Source: Azoarcus sp. KH32C (lineage in GTDB: Bacteria; Pseudomonadota; Gammaproteobacteria; Burkholderiales; Rhodocyclaceae). Taken from it: 64,000 nucleotides of DNA. The number at the start of each line of letters is the position of its first letter. Position 1 is the stretch's first letter. The notes below the pieces were generated by a model. It was given only the letters and a program-made list of their open reading frames with translations, searched no databases and had not been told where the DNA came from. Shown in pieces: positions 42,010 through 50,671 of this stretch. A program made the position numbers and the translations under genes. Location of the stretch: assembly GCF_000349945.1 (NCBI RefSeq), contig NC_020548.1, positions 673,590 through 737,589 of the forward strand, in the 5' to 3' direction.

Positions 42010-42539
42010 GGCTGCGACAGCCTCTTCCGGAAGGCCAGCGAGACCTCGCCGAGATGGAAGCCCCACTTCGACATGTAAGACCGGTTCAGCATCACCCGGT
42101 CATCGAGCAGGAACATCCAGTCGTCGAAATTGACGTGGTAGACCTTGTCGTCGACCGGCAGCGCGAGCACGTAGCGCCAGCGCAAGGTGTTGCCGGCGAC
42201 TTCGCCCACGGCCTCGCCGATCACGTCGTCCGCCCGGCCCCGGAAGCTTCCGTCGGCTTGGCGGGTCAGGATCCAGACGCGGCGCGAGGTCTTCCCGTCC
42301 GACCAGCGGAATTGCTCGTCGAGCACCCCGGTGTCGCCATCCCAGCGGGCTTCGATGACGACATGGAAGCGCTTGGTCACTTCACGCGAGCGCCCCTGGA
42401 AGATCCCCCACGCGTCGAGCGTCCCATTGAAGTAGGTCCTGAGGTCGAGTTGAGGCTGCTCGGCCCGGTAGCGATCGATGTCGTTCGATACACAGGCAGT
42501 CAGGCAGAAGGGCAGCAGTGTGGCAGCCAGCAGTTTCAT
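42006..42539 (-). CDS. DUF3833 lipoprotein
   Basis: A 177-residue lipoprotein. The signal MKLLAATLLPFCLTACVSND has lipobox LTAC, with lipidation at Cys15. The mature part contains RTYFNGTLDAWGIFQGRSREV and DDWMFLLDDRVMLNRSYMSKWGF, features of DUF3833. It overlaps both neighbours by 4 bases (ATGA at the upstream gene, GTGA at the downstream gene). It would sit in the outer or inner membrane facing the periplasm; its role in the pathway is unknown. Confidence 0.85.
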   Translation of the reverse strand: MKLLAATLLPFCLTACVSNDIDRYRAEQPQLDLRTYFNGTLDAWGIFQGRSREVTKRFHVVIEARWDGDTGVLDEQFRWSDGKTSRRVWILTRQADGSFRGRADDVIGEAVGEVAGNTLRWRYVLALPVDDKVYHVNFDDWMFLLDDRVMLNRSYMSKWGFHLGEVSLAFRKRLSQP

Positions 42540-43756
42540 GAATGGATCTCCAGAAAGCCGCGCCAGCGCCACAGCAGCGCTGCCGCCAGGGCCTTGAGCG
42601 CGAGCGGCAGTAGCGCATAGGTGAAGGTCAACGCCGCCAGGCCCGCCGAGCCGCCCGGGGCATAGCCGAGCCCGCCGAGCAGCGGAAGCGCCAGGCCGGC
42701 GGCGAGCGCGAGATTGAGCTTCGCGACGAGGTTCCAGACTCCGAAGAAGGCGCCGGCCTGCCCCTGTCGCTCCCCCAGGTCGGCGGCGATGGCCGCCGGC
42801 AGGGCCAGATCGGCCCCGAGCGCGAGGCCGGAGGCGGCGCAGATGACGGCAAAGGCGCCGACGTCACCGGCACCGAGCAGGCTGCATCCGGCAAAGGCAA
42901 GGACCGCCAGCCCCATCGCGACGAGCCAGGCGGCCGGCCGGCCATGCGCGGATGCGAGTCGCACCCACAAGGGCAGGGATACCGCGCCCGCAATGAAATA
43001 CAGCGCCAGCAGCGGCCCCGCGAACTCCTCGGCGCGCAAGACGTCCGCGACGAAGAACAGGAAGAGCGTCGCCGGCACCGCGGCCGCAACGCCGTTGACA
43101 AGAAAGACCGCCAGCAGACGCGAGAAGGCCGGATCGCGAATCACGCGCAAGAGGCCCCGCCCGGCTGTGCCCCTCGCCTCGGCCCGCCGCGCCCCGTCGC
43201 CCACGCTGCCCAACGTGACCGCGGCCGACACCAGGAGCAGCGGGGGCAAGGCCCAGGCCAGCCGCGCGACGCCCTCGGCGGGATCGGCGGAGAGCATCGC
43301 GGGCAGCGCTGCGGCGAGGACCACGCCCCCGAGGCCGAAGCCCTCTCGGGCAGCCGTGAGCCGCGTACGCGCGGCCGAATCGGGTGCGATGTCCGCGCCC
43401 CAGGCCTGATACGCGACCGTCGCCGCCGAGAAGCCGACGTAAGTCAGGGTCAGCGACGCGAGCAACCACGCGGTCGCGTGAGAGGCCGCAGGGTTGAGCA
43501 AAGCGACGAAACCGATCGCAAGCGGCACGAGCGCGAAGACGAGTATTCGGCGCTTCGGCAGGCGATCGGCGAGACAGCCGAGCCAGGGATCGAGCACGGC
43601 GTCGGCAAGCCGTGCGCCGAGCAGGATGAGGCCGAGCAGCGCGAGGTCCATGCCCGCCCTGGCCGCATAGACCCGCGGAACGTGCACATAAACCGGAAGC
43701 GCGGCAAAGGCGAGGGGGAGCCCCAGCAGACCGTAGGCGAGGATGTTGCCCCTCAT
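42536..43756 (-). CDS. MFS/GPH-type transporter (MelB-like)
   Basis: A 406-residue integral membrane protein with about 12 helices. The loop RLADAVLDPWLGCLADRLPKRR matches the conserved cytoplasmic loop of the glycoside-pentoside-hexuronide/MelB branch of the MFS. Its ATG overlaps the previous stop (ATGA). Such a transporter is a regular member of this operon type in proteobacteria. Whether it carries a sugar, lipid precursor or another compound is not known. Confidence 0.87.
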   Translation of the reverse strand: MRGNILAYGLLGLPLAFAALPVYVHVPRVYAARAGMDLALLGLILLGARLADAVLDPWLGCLADRLPKRRILVFALVPLAIGFVALLNPAASHATAWLLASLTLTYVGFSAATVAYQAWGADIAPDSAARTRLTAAREGFGLGGVVLAAALPAMLSADPAEGVARLAWALPPLLLVSAAVTLGSVGDGARRAEARGTAGRGLLRVIRDPAFSRLLAVFLVNGVAAAVPATLFLFFVADVLRAEEFAGPLLALYFIAGAVSLPLWVRLASAHGRPAAWLVAMGLAVLAFAGCSLLGAGDVGAFAVICAASGLALGADLALPAAIAADLGERQGQAGAFFGVWNLVAKLNLALAAGLALPLLGGLGYAPGGSAGLAALTFTYALLPLALKALAAALLWRWRGFLEIHS

Positions 43757-44283
43757 CGGCCGTCTCCCGGGCGCCGCAGCAAGGCCGCCCGCAGCTCCGG
43801 TGCGCTGGTGCCGGTGTCGAGCCAAATGCCGAAGAAGCGCCGGGCAAAGCCGGCATCCGCGATCTCGCCGATGCCTCGTCCGTTATGCAGGAAGACCGCG
43901 CCGTCGGGGCGGTAATGGCCCGTGATCGAATCGCCGGCGACGACATCGGGAAACAACGCCTTCATCTGCGCGGTCCAGCGCTCGAGCTCGGCCTCGTCGC
44001 TGCCGAGCTTCCTCATTTCCTTGACGCTGGCTTCGACGATCGCGGCTCCGCGAATGCTGCGGTGGTAGTCGAGCCGCAATGCGAGCGGCGGCTGCAGGGG
44101 GTTGTCGCCCGCCCACAACGTGGCTTCGTAGATCAGCAGCCCCAGGCGGCGGAACTCCCCGCTGCCCCAGCGCCGAAGTCCTGCCATCGGCTCCGGGGTG
44201 GCGAGCGCCGCCAGCGGCATCGCAAGCAGCGCGAGCAGCAGGCGGCGTCGCTCATGCGTGGGCGAGTTCGAACTGCACGACAT
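43753..44283 (-). CDS. Chalcone isomerase-like exported protein
   Basis: A 176-residue protein with an N-terminal signal (RRRLLLALLAMPLAALATP) and a chalcone-isomerase-like fold. It contains FRRLGLLIYEATLWAG, LRLDYHRSIRG and FPDVVAGDSITGHYRPDG. Bacterial members lack known isomerase activity and may bind fatty acids. The start at 44283 lies inside the end of the Cfa gene (32-base overlap, different frame); a start nearer 44230 would remove the signal peptide. The downstream gene overlaps by 4 bases. Confidence 0.8.
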   Translation of the reverse strand: MSCSSNSPTHERRRLLLALLAMPLAALATPEPMAGLRRWGSGEFRRLGLLIYEATLWAGDNPLQPPLALRLDYHRSIRGAAIVEASVKEMRKLGSDEAELERWTAQMKALFPDVVAGDSITGHYRPDGAVFLHNGRGIGEIADAGFARRFFGIWLDTGTSAPELRAALLRRPGDGR

Positions 44284-45436
44284 CGATGCTTCCGGCGCGG
44301 AAGCCGGCCTCGCAATAACTGAGATACAGGCGCCACAAGCGGCGGAAATCCTCGTCGAAGCCGAGTTGCCGGATGTCCGGCCAGGACGCTTCGAAAGCGT
44401 GGCGCCATTCGGCAAGCGTGCGCGCATAGTCGAGGCCGAAGCTGTGCTCGTCGCGCACCACGAGCCCCGCCCTCGCCGCAGCGCGGCGGAAGGCACTGCG
44501 CGACGGAAGCATGCCGCCGGGGAAGACATACTGCTGGATGAAGTCGGTGCCCTTGCGGTAAGCGGCGAAGAGGTCGTCCCGGATCGTGATGCTCTGGATC
44601 ACCGCCTTTCCATCGGGCCGCAGCGACCGGGCGACGGTGCGGAAGTAGCTCGGCCACCAGCGTTCGCCGACCGCTTCGAACATCTCGATCGACACGACAT
44701 GATCGAAGCGCTCCCGCAGCTCGCGATAATCCTGCAGACGCAACTCGGCAGCCGGTGCGCGCTGCTGCGCCCAGGCAAGCTGAGCCGGCGACAAGGTCAG
44801 GCCAGTAACGCGCAGTCCCCGGCCAAGGGCACGTTCGGCGAAGCCTCCCCAGCCGCAGCCGATCTCCAGCACGTGCTCGCCGGACTCCGCGCCGACCCGG
44901 TCCAGGATCCGGTCGTACTTCGCGCGCTGCGCGGCTTCGAGCGAAACCTCGTCCTTGTTGCCATACAGGGCGGACGAATAGCTCATCGTCGGGTCGAGCC
45001 ACAGACGATAGAAATCGTTGCCGAGGTCATAGTGCGCCATGATGTTGCGGCGACTTCCGGCGCGGCTGTTGCGATTGAGCCAATGACGGATGCGGGCTGC
45101 GAGCAGCCGGCGCCAGGAGCCGTAGATCGCCCGCTTCAGCGCGTCGCGGTTCGCGGCAAGCAGGGTCAGCACTGCCGTCAGGTCGGGCGAATCCCAAAGG
45201 CCGTCGAGGTAGGCCTCCGCGAAGCCGATGTCGCCCCGCGCCAGCACCCGCCCGAACAGGGCTTCATCGTGAATCTGCAGCACGGTGACGTGCTCGCCTT
45301 CGCCGAAGAGCGCGCTCGATCCGTCGGGCAGGCGCACATCGAGCCGCCCGCCACGGATGCGGTCGAGCAAGGCGAAGACGGCGGGAACGTCGCGAGAGCT
45401 CGGCGCCGTGCCCCAGAGGATCGTCGCAGTATTCAT
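44252..45436 (-). CDS. Cyclopropane-fatty-acid synthase-like SAM methyltransferase
   Basis: A 394-residue Cfa-family enzyme. The SAM motif EIGCGWGGFA is at 191-200, preceded by HYDLGNDFYRLWLDPTMSYS (135-154) and followed by VSIEMFEAVG and RDDLFAAYRKGTDFIQQYVFPGG. It transfers a methyl or methylene group to the double bond of membrane phospholipid acyl chains. In Rhodobacter a relative (UfaM) makes the methyl group of furan fatty acids. The ATG overlaps the DUF1365 stop by 4 bases. Confidence 0.92.
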   Translation of the reverse strand: MNTATILWGTAPSSRDVPAVFALLDRIRGGRLDVRLPDGSSALFGEGEHVTVLQIHDEALFGRVLARGDIGFAEAYLDGLWDSPDLTAVLTLLAANRDALKRAIYGSWRRLLAARIRHWLNRNSRAGSRRNIMAHYDLGNDFYRLWLDPTMSYSSALYGNKDEVSLEAAQRAKYDRILDRVGAESGEHVLEIGCGWGGFAERALGRGLRVTGLTLSPAQLAWAQQRAPAAELRLQDYRELRERFDHVVSIEMFEAVGERWWPSYFRTVARSLRPDGKAVIQSITIRDDLFAAYRKGTDFIQQYVFPGGMLPSRSAFRRAAARAGLVVRDEHSFGLDYARTLAEWRHAFEASWPDIRQLGFDEDFRRLWRLYLSYCEAGFRAGSIDVVQFELAHA

Positions 45437-46218
45437 TTGGTCGATTTCCCTAGCGGTTCGGCGGCAGGCGCGATCGCGTGCGCGCCATGGAATGGCACGC
45501 CCTTGAGCCAAAGCCTGAGGGCCTGCCAGTGAATACGGGCGATCACGCCCAGGGTCAGGAACGGCATTCGCAGCAGGGCGGAGAGCAGGGACGCGGGGGA
45601 CCACGGGCGGGGCGAACCGGAAATCGAGGTCCGCAGCAGTTCGCCTTCCGCGTCGTCGTAATCGATGCGGGCCACTTGCACCGCACGTTCGAGGTGGAAG
45701 CGGAAGCGATAGCCGCCCCGTACCTCGTTGAAGGGCGACACGTGGAGGACCTTCTCGGCGTGCAACTCCTCGCCGTCCGCGAGAGGCTGGCCCTGACGAT
45801 GCAGCACGTAGCCGTAGGTGCCGCCGAAGGTGTTGTTGACCTCGACCAGAATCGCAACCAGCCGCCCGTCGCGGGCGTGGCAGTACCAGAAGCTCACCGG
45901 ATTGAAGACGTAGCCGAACACCCGGGGAAAGGTCTGCAACACGATCTCCCCGTCGTCGGGCAGACCGTGCTCGCGCAGCAGCCCGCAAATCCATGGCAAT
46001 AGCGGACTACCGTCGCGCGGCCCGTGATCCTCGCTGCGGAAACTCAACAGGTTGGCCCGATCGACGGAGAAGACGCCGCAATTGGCCGAGGCCAGATCGC
46101 GGAGCGGGAGCTGGACATAGAAGACCGGATAGGCAAAGTCATTCACCTTTGGCCGCAGACGCCGGTGCATCACGTGGCCGAAGAAAAGCTGCGGACGGAA
46201 ACTCGCCAGCGCGCTCAT
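45433..46218 (-). CDS. DUF1365 family protein
   Basis: A 261-residue protein with the family core: LFFGHVMHRRLRPKVNDFAY, LQTFPRVFGYVFNPVSFWYC, VEVNNTFGGTYGYVL and KVLHVSPFNEVRGGYRF. DUF1365 is found nearly always between a COG2907 flavoprotein and a Cfa-like methyltransferase. Its activity is not established. Start and stop overlap the neighbours by 4 bases each, so the trio is translated as a unit. Confidence 0.92.
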   Translation of the reverse strand: MSALASFRPQLFFGHVMHRRLRPKVNDFAYPVFYVQLPLRDLASANCGVFSVDRANLLSFRSEDHGPRDGSPLLPWICGLLREHGLPDDGEIVLQTFPRVFGYVFNPVSFWYCHARDGRLVAILVEVNNTFGGTYGYVLHRQGQPLADGEELHAEKVLHVSPFNEVRGGYRFRFHLERAVQVARIDYDDAEGELLRTSISGSPRPWSPASLLSALLRMPFLTLGVIARIHWQALRLWLKGVPFHGAHAIAPAAEPLGKSTK

Positions 46219-47525
46219 GCGACCAGTTCCGCGCGCTGCGGTTGGGCGGTAGTCCCCTGCCAGGGCGTCCGTACGCCGAGACGATTGGCGACATTCAATG
46301 CCGACACCAGCCCGTCCTCGTGAAAGCCGTAGCGGCCCCACGCCCCCGCCAGCCAGATGCTGCCCTCTCCCTGCACCGCGTCGAGCCGCTGCTGCGCGGC
46401 GATCGCGGGACCGTCGAAGATGGGGTGCGCGTAATCGAACTCTGCGATGAGCTTTCCGTGATCGGGTTCGCGCACGGGATTCAGCGTGACGACGACGGGC
46501 GCCTCGAAGGGCAAGGGCTGAAGCTTGTTGATCAGGTAGGACACGCCCACCGGCTGGCCGTCGGCCCGACCGGCGCCCGCAAAATAATTCCAAGCCGACC
46601 ACAAGCGGCGATCGCGTGGCAGAAGCGCAGGGTCGGTGTGGAGCAGCGCGCGGTTGCGCTGGTAGCGAATCGCGCCCAGCACTTGCCGCTGCCCGTCGCT
46701 CGCCGTGTCGCCGAGGATCGCCTTCGCCTGATCCCCGTGGCAGGCCATGACGACGTGGTCGAAGAGCTCGCTGCCGTGCGCGTGCGCAACCATGAGCCGG
46801 TGGCCCACCCGCCGCACCCCATTCACCGCGCAGGCCAAACGTACGTCGTCGAGTTGCCCGGCAATCCGGTTCACATATTCGCGCCCGCCTCCCCTCACGG
46901 TGCGCCACCGCGGCCGGTCGAAAATCTGCAACAAGCCGTGGTTCTGGCAGAAACGGACGAAGGTGGCGAGCGGCATGTCGAGCATCTGCCCGGTCGGACA
47001 GGACCAGATCGCAGCCGCCATCGGGAGCAGGTACCAGTCGGAGAAAGAACGCGAATACCGTCCCTCTTCCAGAAAATCCCGCAAGCTGCGTGGCTCTTGG
47101 GGATGTGTCGCCAGCCACGCCGCGCTTTCCCGGTTGAAGCGCAGGATGTCCGAGAGCATGGCCCAGAAGCCGCGTCGGAAGAGATTGCGCTTTTGGCCGA
47201 AGACGGTCGCGAGACTGCTTCCCGCCCATTCGAGCCCGGGCTCCTCGAGACTGACGGAGAACGACATCTCGGACTCGGCGCTATCGACTCCGAGCAGGGT
47301 GAAGAGCGCGACGAGGTTCGGATACGTCCGGTCGTTGTAGACAAGGAAGCCGGTGTCCACCGGGTGCGTCCGCCCTTCCAGCGTCACGTCCACCGTGTTC
47401 GTGTGCCCGCCGAGATACCTGCCCGCCTCGAACAAGGTCACGTCATATCGATAACGGAGCAACCACGCGGTCGCCAGGCCGGATATGCCTGCGCCCACGA
47501 CGGCGACGCGTTCACTTCGAGGCAT
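46215..47525 (-). CDS. FAD-dependent oxidoreductase (COG2907), first gene of the LitR-linked operon
   Basis: A 436-residue flavoprotein of the amine oxidase/desaturase group. The dinucleotide motif VVGAGISGLATAW is near the N-terminus, and VDTGFLVYNDRTYPNLVAL and a C-terminal IWLAGAWGRYGFHEDGLVSAL follow. It probably oxidises or desaturates a lipid acyl chain before or after methylation. The ATG at 47525 is preceded by AAAGGAGAACTC. A TTTGTC-N3-GACAAA operator lies 26-40 bases upstream, overlapping the probable promoter. Confidence 0.9.
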   Translation of the reverse strand: MPRSERVAVVGAGISGLATAWLLRYRYDVTLFEAGRYLGGHTNTVDVTLEGRTHPVDTGFLVYNDRTYPNLVALFTLLGVDSAESEMSFSVSLEEPGLEWAGSSLATVFGQKRNLFRRGFWAMLSDILRFNRESAAWLATHPQEPRSLRDFLEEGRYSRSFSDWYLLPMAAAIWSCPTGQMLDMPLATFVRFCQNHGLLQIFDRPRWRTVRGGGREYVNRIAGQLDDVRLACAVNGVRRVGHRLMVAHAHGSELFDHVVMACHGDQAKAILGDTASDGQRQVLGAIRYQRNRALLHTDPALLPRDRRLWSAWNYFAGAGRADGQPVGVSYLINKLQPLPFEAPVVVTLNPVREPDHGKLIAEFDYAHPIFDGPAIAAQQRLDAVQGEGSIWLAGAWGRYGFHEDGLVSALNVANRLGVRTPWQGTTAQPQRAELVA

Positions 47526-47550
47526 GAGTTCTCCTTTCTTACCCGGACGA

Positions 47551-47565
47551 TTTGTCCTAGACAAA
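47551..47565. promoter_or_regulatory. LitR-type operator 1
   Basis: A perfect dyad TTTGTC-CTA-GACAAA just upstream of the COG2907 gene. The same motif with one mismatch is found at 47625-47639, at the other edge of the divergent promoter. The pairing with a MerR/CarH regulator gene supports it as the binding site. Confidence 0.65.
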
Positions 47566-47624
47566 CTTGATGTTCGTTCGTAAGATAGGGGCGTAGATTT
47601 GGTTTGTCAACGTTTCGTCCAACT

Positions 47625-47639
47625 TTTGTTCAGGACAAA
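47625..47639. promoter_or_regulatory. LitR-type operator 2, touching the litR start codon
   Basis: TTTGTT-CAG-GACAAA, matching operator 1 in 11 of 12 arm positions. Its last base is the A of the litR ATG, so bound repressor would block litR itself. A half-site TTTGTC also lies at 47603-47608 between the two. Confidence 0.62.
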
Positions 47640-48541
47640 TGAACCTTCCCTGCTTCAACATTGCCGCCGTCGAGCGGGACACCGGCCTGTCGAAGGACGT
47701 GCTCCGCATGTGGGAGCGGCGCTACGGCTTCCCGACACCCGAGCGCGATGCGAACGGCGAGCGGCTCTATCCCCACGACCAGGTCGAGAAGCTGAGGCTG
47801 ATCAAACGCCTGATGGATCAAGGGCATCGCCCGGGGAAGTTGATGCGGCTGGCTAGCGACGACCTACTCGCCCTCGCTCATCGCGCGCCCGACCGAGCGG
47901 AATCGTCCTCGTCCCCGGCGGACGACCATCTCGAAGACCTGCTCGAATTGATCCGGCAGCATGATTCCGTTGGCTACCTGCTCGGAATGCAGCAGCGCCT
48001 GGGACGGCAAGGATTGCAACGTTTTGTCCAGGACACGCTGGCACCGTTGACGCATGAAGTGGGCAAAGCCTGGGAAGATGGGCGCATCGAGGTCTTCGAG
48101 GAACATCTGTTCACGGAGCTGACGACGCGCCTGCTGCGACAGGCCATCGCGGCGCTTCCGACGGGCACGCGGCCACGTGTCATGCTGACGAGCGTGCCCG
48201 AAGAACAGCACGCGCTGGGTCTGCTGATGGTCGAATCCCTGCTCGCCCTCGAGGGAGCGGAATGCGTGCCGCAGGGCACCCAGATGCCGCTGCTCGAAAT
48301 CGCGCACGCGGCCGAAGCCCACCGCATCGACATCGTAGCCCTATCTTTCTCGATCGCCTTCCCGCAAAGGCAGATCAGCGGGCTATTGCGGCATCTGCGG
48401 CAGCTGCTGCCCGGTCACGTCGCGCTATGGGTTGGCGGCGAAGGAATCCGGCGGGCAACACCGCTCGAAGGCGTCGATTACCTTCCCGGATTGACGGACG
48501 CCGCCGCGGCAACCGGCGCCTGGCGAAAAGCCCATCCCTGA
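47639..48541 (+). CDS. litR: LitR/CarH-type MerR regulator with B12-dependent light-sensing domain
   Basis: A 300-residue regulator. The MerR winged helix (FNIAAVERDTGLSKDVLRMW, RRYGF) spans residues 6-70. The C-terminal part has the photoreceptor signature Trp145-x9-Glu155-His156 and the cobalamin motif Glu189-x-His191-x2-Gly194. His191 is 35 residues after His156, as His177 is after His142 in Thermus CarH, so it should be the lower cobalt ligand. The residue after Trp145 is Glu, where CarH has the His that binds cobalt after light. Adenosylcobalamin-bound LitR represses in the dark and lets go in light. It is divergent from the lipid operon, with a shared operator region. Confidence 0.9.
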   Translation: MNLPCFNIAAVERDTGLSKDVLRMWERRYGFPTPERDANGERLYPHDQVEKLRLIKRLMDQGHRPGKLMRLASDDLLALAHRAPDRAESSSSPADDHLEDLLELIRQHDSVGYLLGMQQRLGRQGLQRFVQDTLAPLTHEVGKAWEDGRIEVFEEHLFTELTTRLLRQAIAALPTGTRPRVMLTSVPEEQHALGLLMVESLLALEGAECVPQGTQMPLLEIAHAAEAHRIDIVALSFSIAFPQRQISGLLRHLRQLLPGHVALWVGGEGIRRATPLEGVDYLPGLTDAAAATGAWRKAHP

Positions 48542-48574
48542 GGCCTTGCATTGCCGCGGGAGGACGCCGGGCCC

Positions 48575-50671
48575 TTAGCGGCAGTCCGTCAGCCGATAGA
48601 CTCCGCTGGGCTCCAGCACCGCCTGCCAGCCGGCTTCGAGCAGGATGGTGGTGGTGGGCTCTTCGATCAGCGCGGGGCCATTGATTGCGTGCCCAAGGCG
48701 GATCCGTTCCCCGTCATACACCGGCACCTCGCTCGCCACGATGTCGTCGCCCTGGCCGAGATACACCTTGCGCCAGGCCTTGACCGGGTCGGCCGACGCG
48801 TCGGCATCATCGTGTCCGCACACGGGGAAATCCGGGAACAGGCCGTAGACCGTGCTCTCGATATTCACGATTTCGACCGGGCTGTCCGGCTCGCAGAACG
48901 TGAAGAGACGCTGGTGGATCTCGTCGAAACGTTGCCGCAGCAGCGCGGCCGACTCGGGCAGCAGACGTCCCTTGCCTGCGGGCACCGTGCACTCCTGGAT
49001 CTGCCCGACGTAGCGCATGTCGAGCGAGCGCTCGATGCGGATCATGTCGTCGGTGAAGCCTTCGTTCCGCAGCACGCGCAGCCCTTCGGCCTCGATGTCC
49101 TGGAAGAGCCATTCGAGGCGCAGGAAGTCGGTGTGCTCGTCGAGGCGGCCCGGGCAGGCGGCCATGTAGCTGTATTTGACGTCGGAGAGCACCTGACCGA
49201 AGGCACAGAGACCCGACGCGAGCTTGGGCACGAGGACCTGGCGGATGCCGATCTCGGACGCGAGCGCGGTGATGTGTGCCCCCGTCGCCCCGCCCGCGGC
49301 GACGAGCGAGAAGTCGCGCGGATCGTAGCCGCGTTCGACCGACACGCGGCGGATGCCCGCGACCATGTTCGTATTGACGACGCGGACGACGCCATAGGCC
49401 GCCTTCTCGACCGAAATGCCCAAGGGCTCGGCGATGTGGCGTGCGATGGCGGTCCGCGCCGCCCCGGCGTCGATCGGGAGACGCCCGCCGAGCAGCGCTT
49501 GCGGATTGAGGTAGCCCAGCACGACGTTGGCGTCGGTCACCGTCGGCCGCTCGCCGCCACGCCGGTAGCAGGCCGGCCCGGGATTCACACCCGCACTCTG
49601 CGGTCCGACCGAGAGCATGCCGTAGCGATCGACCGCGGCGATCGAGCCCCCGCCCGCCCCGAGCATCTCGACTTGGATCACCGGGATGCCGAGCCGGTAG
49701 CGCAGGAAGTCGACGTTCTTCGCGATGTTCGCGCGGCCGGCGTGGCATAGCGTGACGTCGAACGAGGTGCCGCCCATATCGACGGTGATGATGTCGCTGA
49801 CGCCCAGCGGACGCGCGACGAAAGTCCCGGCGCGCGGCGCCGCGGCCGGACCGGAATTGACCGCATACACCGCGCGCCGCGTAAATTCGCCCGGCGACGC
49901 CATACCGCCGTTCGACTGGAAATAGCGTAGCCGCGAGGCGCCCTCGTATTCGGCGAAGAAACCTTCGAGTTCGCGCACATATTGCGCAACCGACGGCCCC
50001 AGATAGGCATTGAGCACGGCCGTCGACGTGCGTGTGTACTCGCGGATCTGCGGCAGCACGTCGGAGCCGATCGACACATAGACGTCGGGCAGCAGCTCGC
50101 GCACGATTTCCGCCGCTCGCTGCTCGTGCGCGGCATTCACGCAGGACCAGACGAAGGAGATCGCCACCGCCTCGACGCCCTGGTCACGGAAGAAGGCGCA
50201 GGCCTCGGCGACGTCGTTCTCGTTGAGCGGCGTCAACACCGAACCATCCGACGTGACGCGCTCGCGCACAGGACGGCGCAGGTAGCGCTCGACGAGCATG
50301 CGGGCCGGCGGGTAGTTCGGGTTGTAGCGGTAGCCCTCCTCCTTCTGGCCGAGCCGGATTTCGAGCGAATCCTCATGCCCGGCGGTCGTCAACAGTCCGA
50401 CCTTGGCGCCCGAGTGCTGGATCAGCGCGTTGAGCGCGATCGTCGTGCCGTTCACGCACAGCTCGGTCGCATCGATCAGCGCCCGCGCGCCGAGCCCGAG
50501 CGCCTCTTCGATCTGGCGGAAGCCCGCCGCGAGCGCCCGCTTCGGATCGTCCGGCGTCGATTCGACCTTGAACAGCCAGGTGCGCCCGCCGTTGTCGGCG
50601 AGCACGAAGTCGGTGAACGTACCGCCGGTATCGATGCCCAGACGGTAGGTCACGGGGTCTGCGGAACTCAT
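48575..50671 (-). CDS. HyuA: hydantoinase/oxoprolinase family ATP-binding subunit (copy 2, without HyuB)
   Basis: A 698-residue paralogue of the protein at 17745-19883, with GIDTGGTFTDFVLAD at 11-25 and VDMGGTSFDVTL further on. Extended stretches are shared with copy 1 (for example VERGYDPRDF, LVPKLASGLCAFGQ). Unlike copy 1 it has no hyuB beside it: upstream is the MocR gene (4-base ATGA overlap), downstream is litR in convergent orientation. It could pair with the HyuB at 19907-21658 or have a partner elsewhere. The shared operator type supports co-regulation. Confidence 0.87.
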   Translation of the reverse strand: MSSADPVTYRLGIDTGGTFTDFVLADNGGRTWLFKVESTPDDPKRALAAGFRQIEEALGLGARALIDATELCVNGTTIALNALIQHSGAKVGLLTTAGHEDSLEIRLGQKEEGYRYNPNYPPARMLVERYLRRPVRERVTSDGSVLTPLNENDVAEACAFFRDQGVEAVAISFVWSCVNAAHEQRAAEIVRELLPDVYVSIGSDVLPQIREYTRTSTAVLNAYLGPSVAQYVRELEGFFAEYEGASRLRYFQSNGGMASPGEFTRRAVYAVNSGPAAAPRAGTFVARPLGVSDIITVDMGGTSFDVTLCHAGRANIAKNVDFLRYRLGIPVIQVEMLGAGGGSIAAVDRYGMLSVGPQSAGVNPGPACYRRGGERPTVTDANVVLGYLNPQALLGGRLPIDAGAARTAIARHIAEPLGISVEKAAYGVVRVVNTNMVAGIRRVSVERGYDPRDFSLVAAGGATGAHITALASEIGIRQVLVPKLASGLCAFGQVLSDVKYSYMAACPGRLDEHTDFLRLEWLFQDIEAEGLRVLRNEGFTDDMIRIERSLDMRYVGQIQECTVPAGKGRLLPESAALLRQRFDEIHQRLFTFCEPDSPVEIVNIESTVYGLFPDFPVCGHDDADASADPVKAWRKVYLGQGDDIVASEVPVYDGERIRLGHAINGPALIEEPTTTILLEAGWQAVLEPSGVYRLTDCR

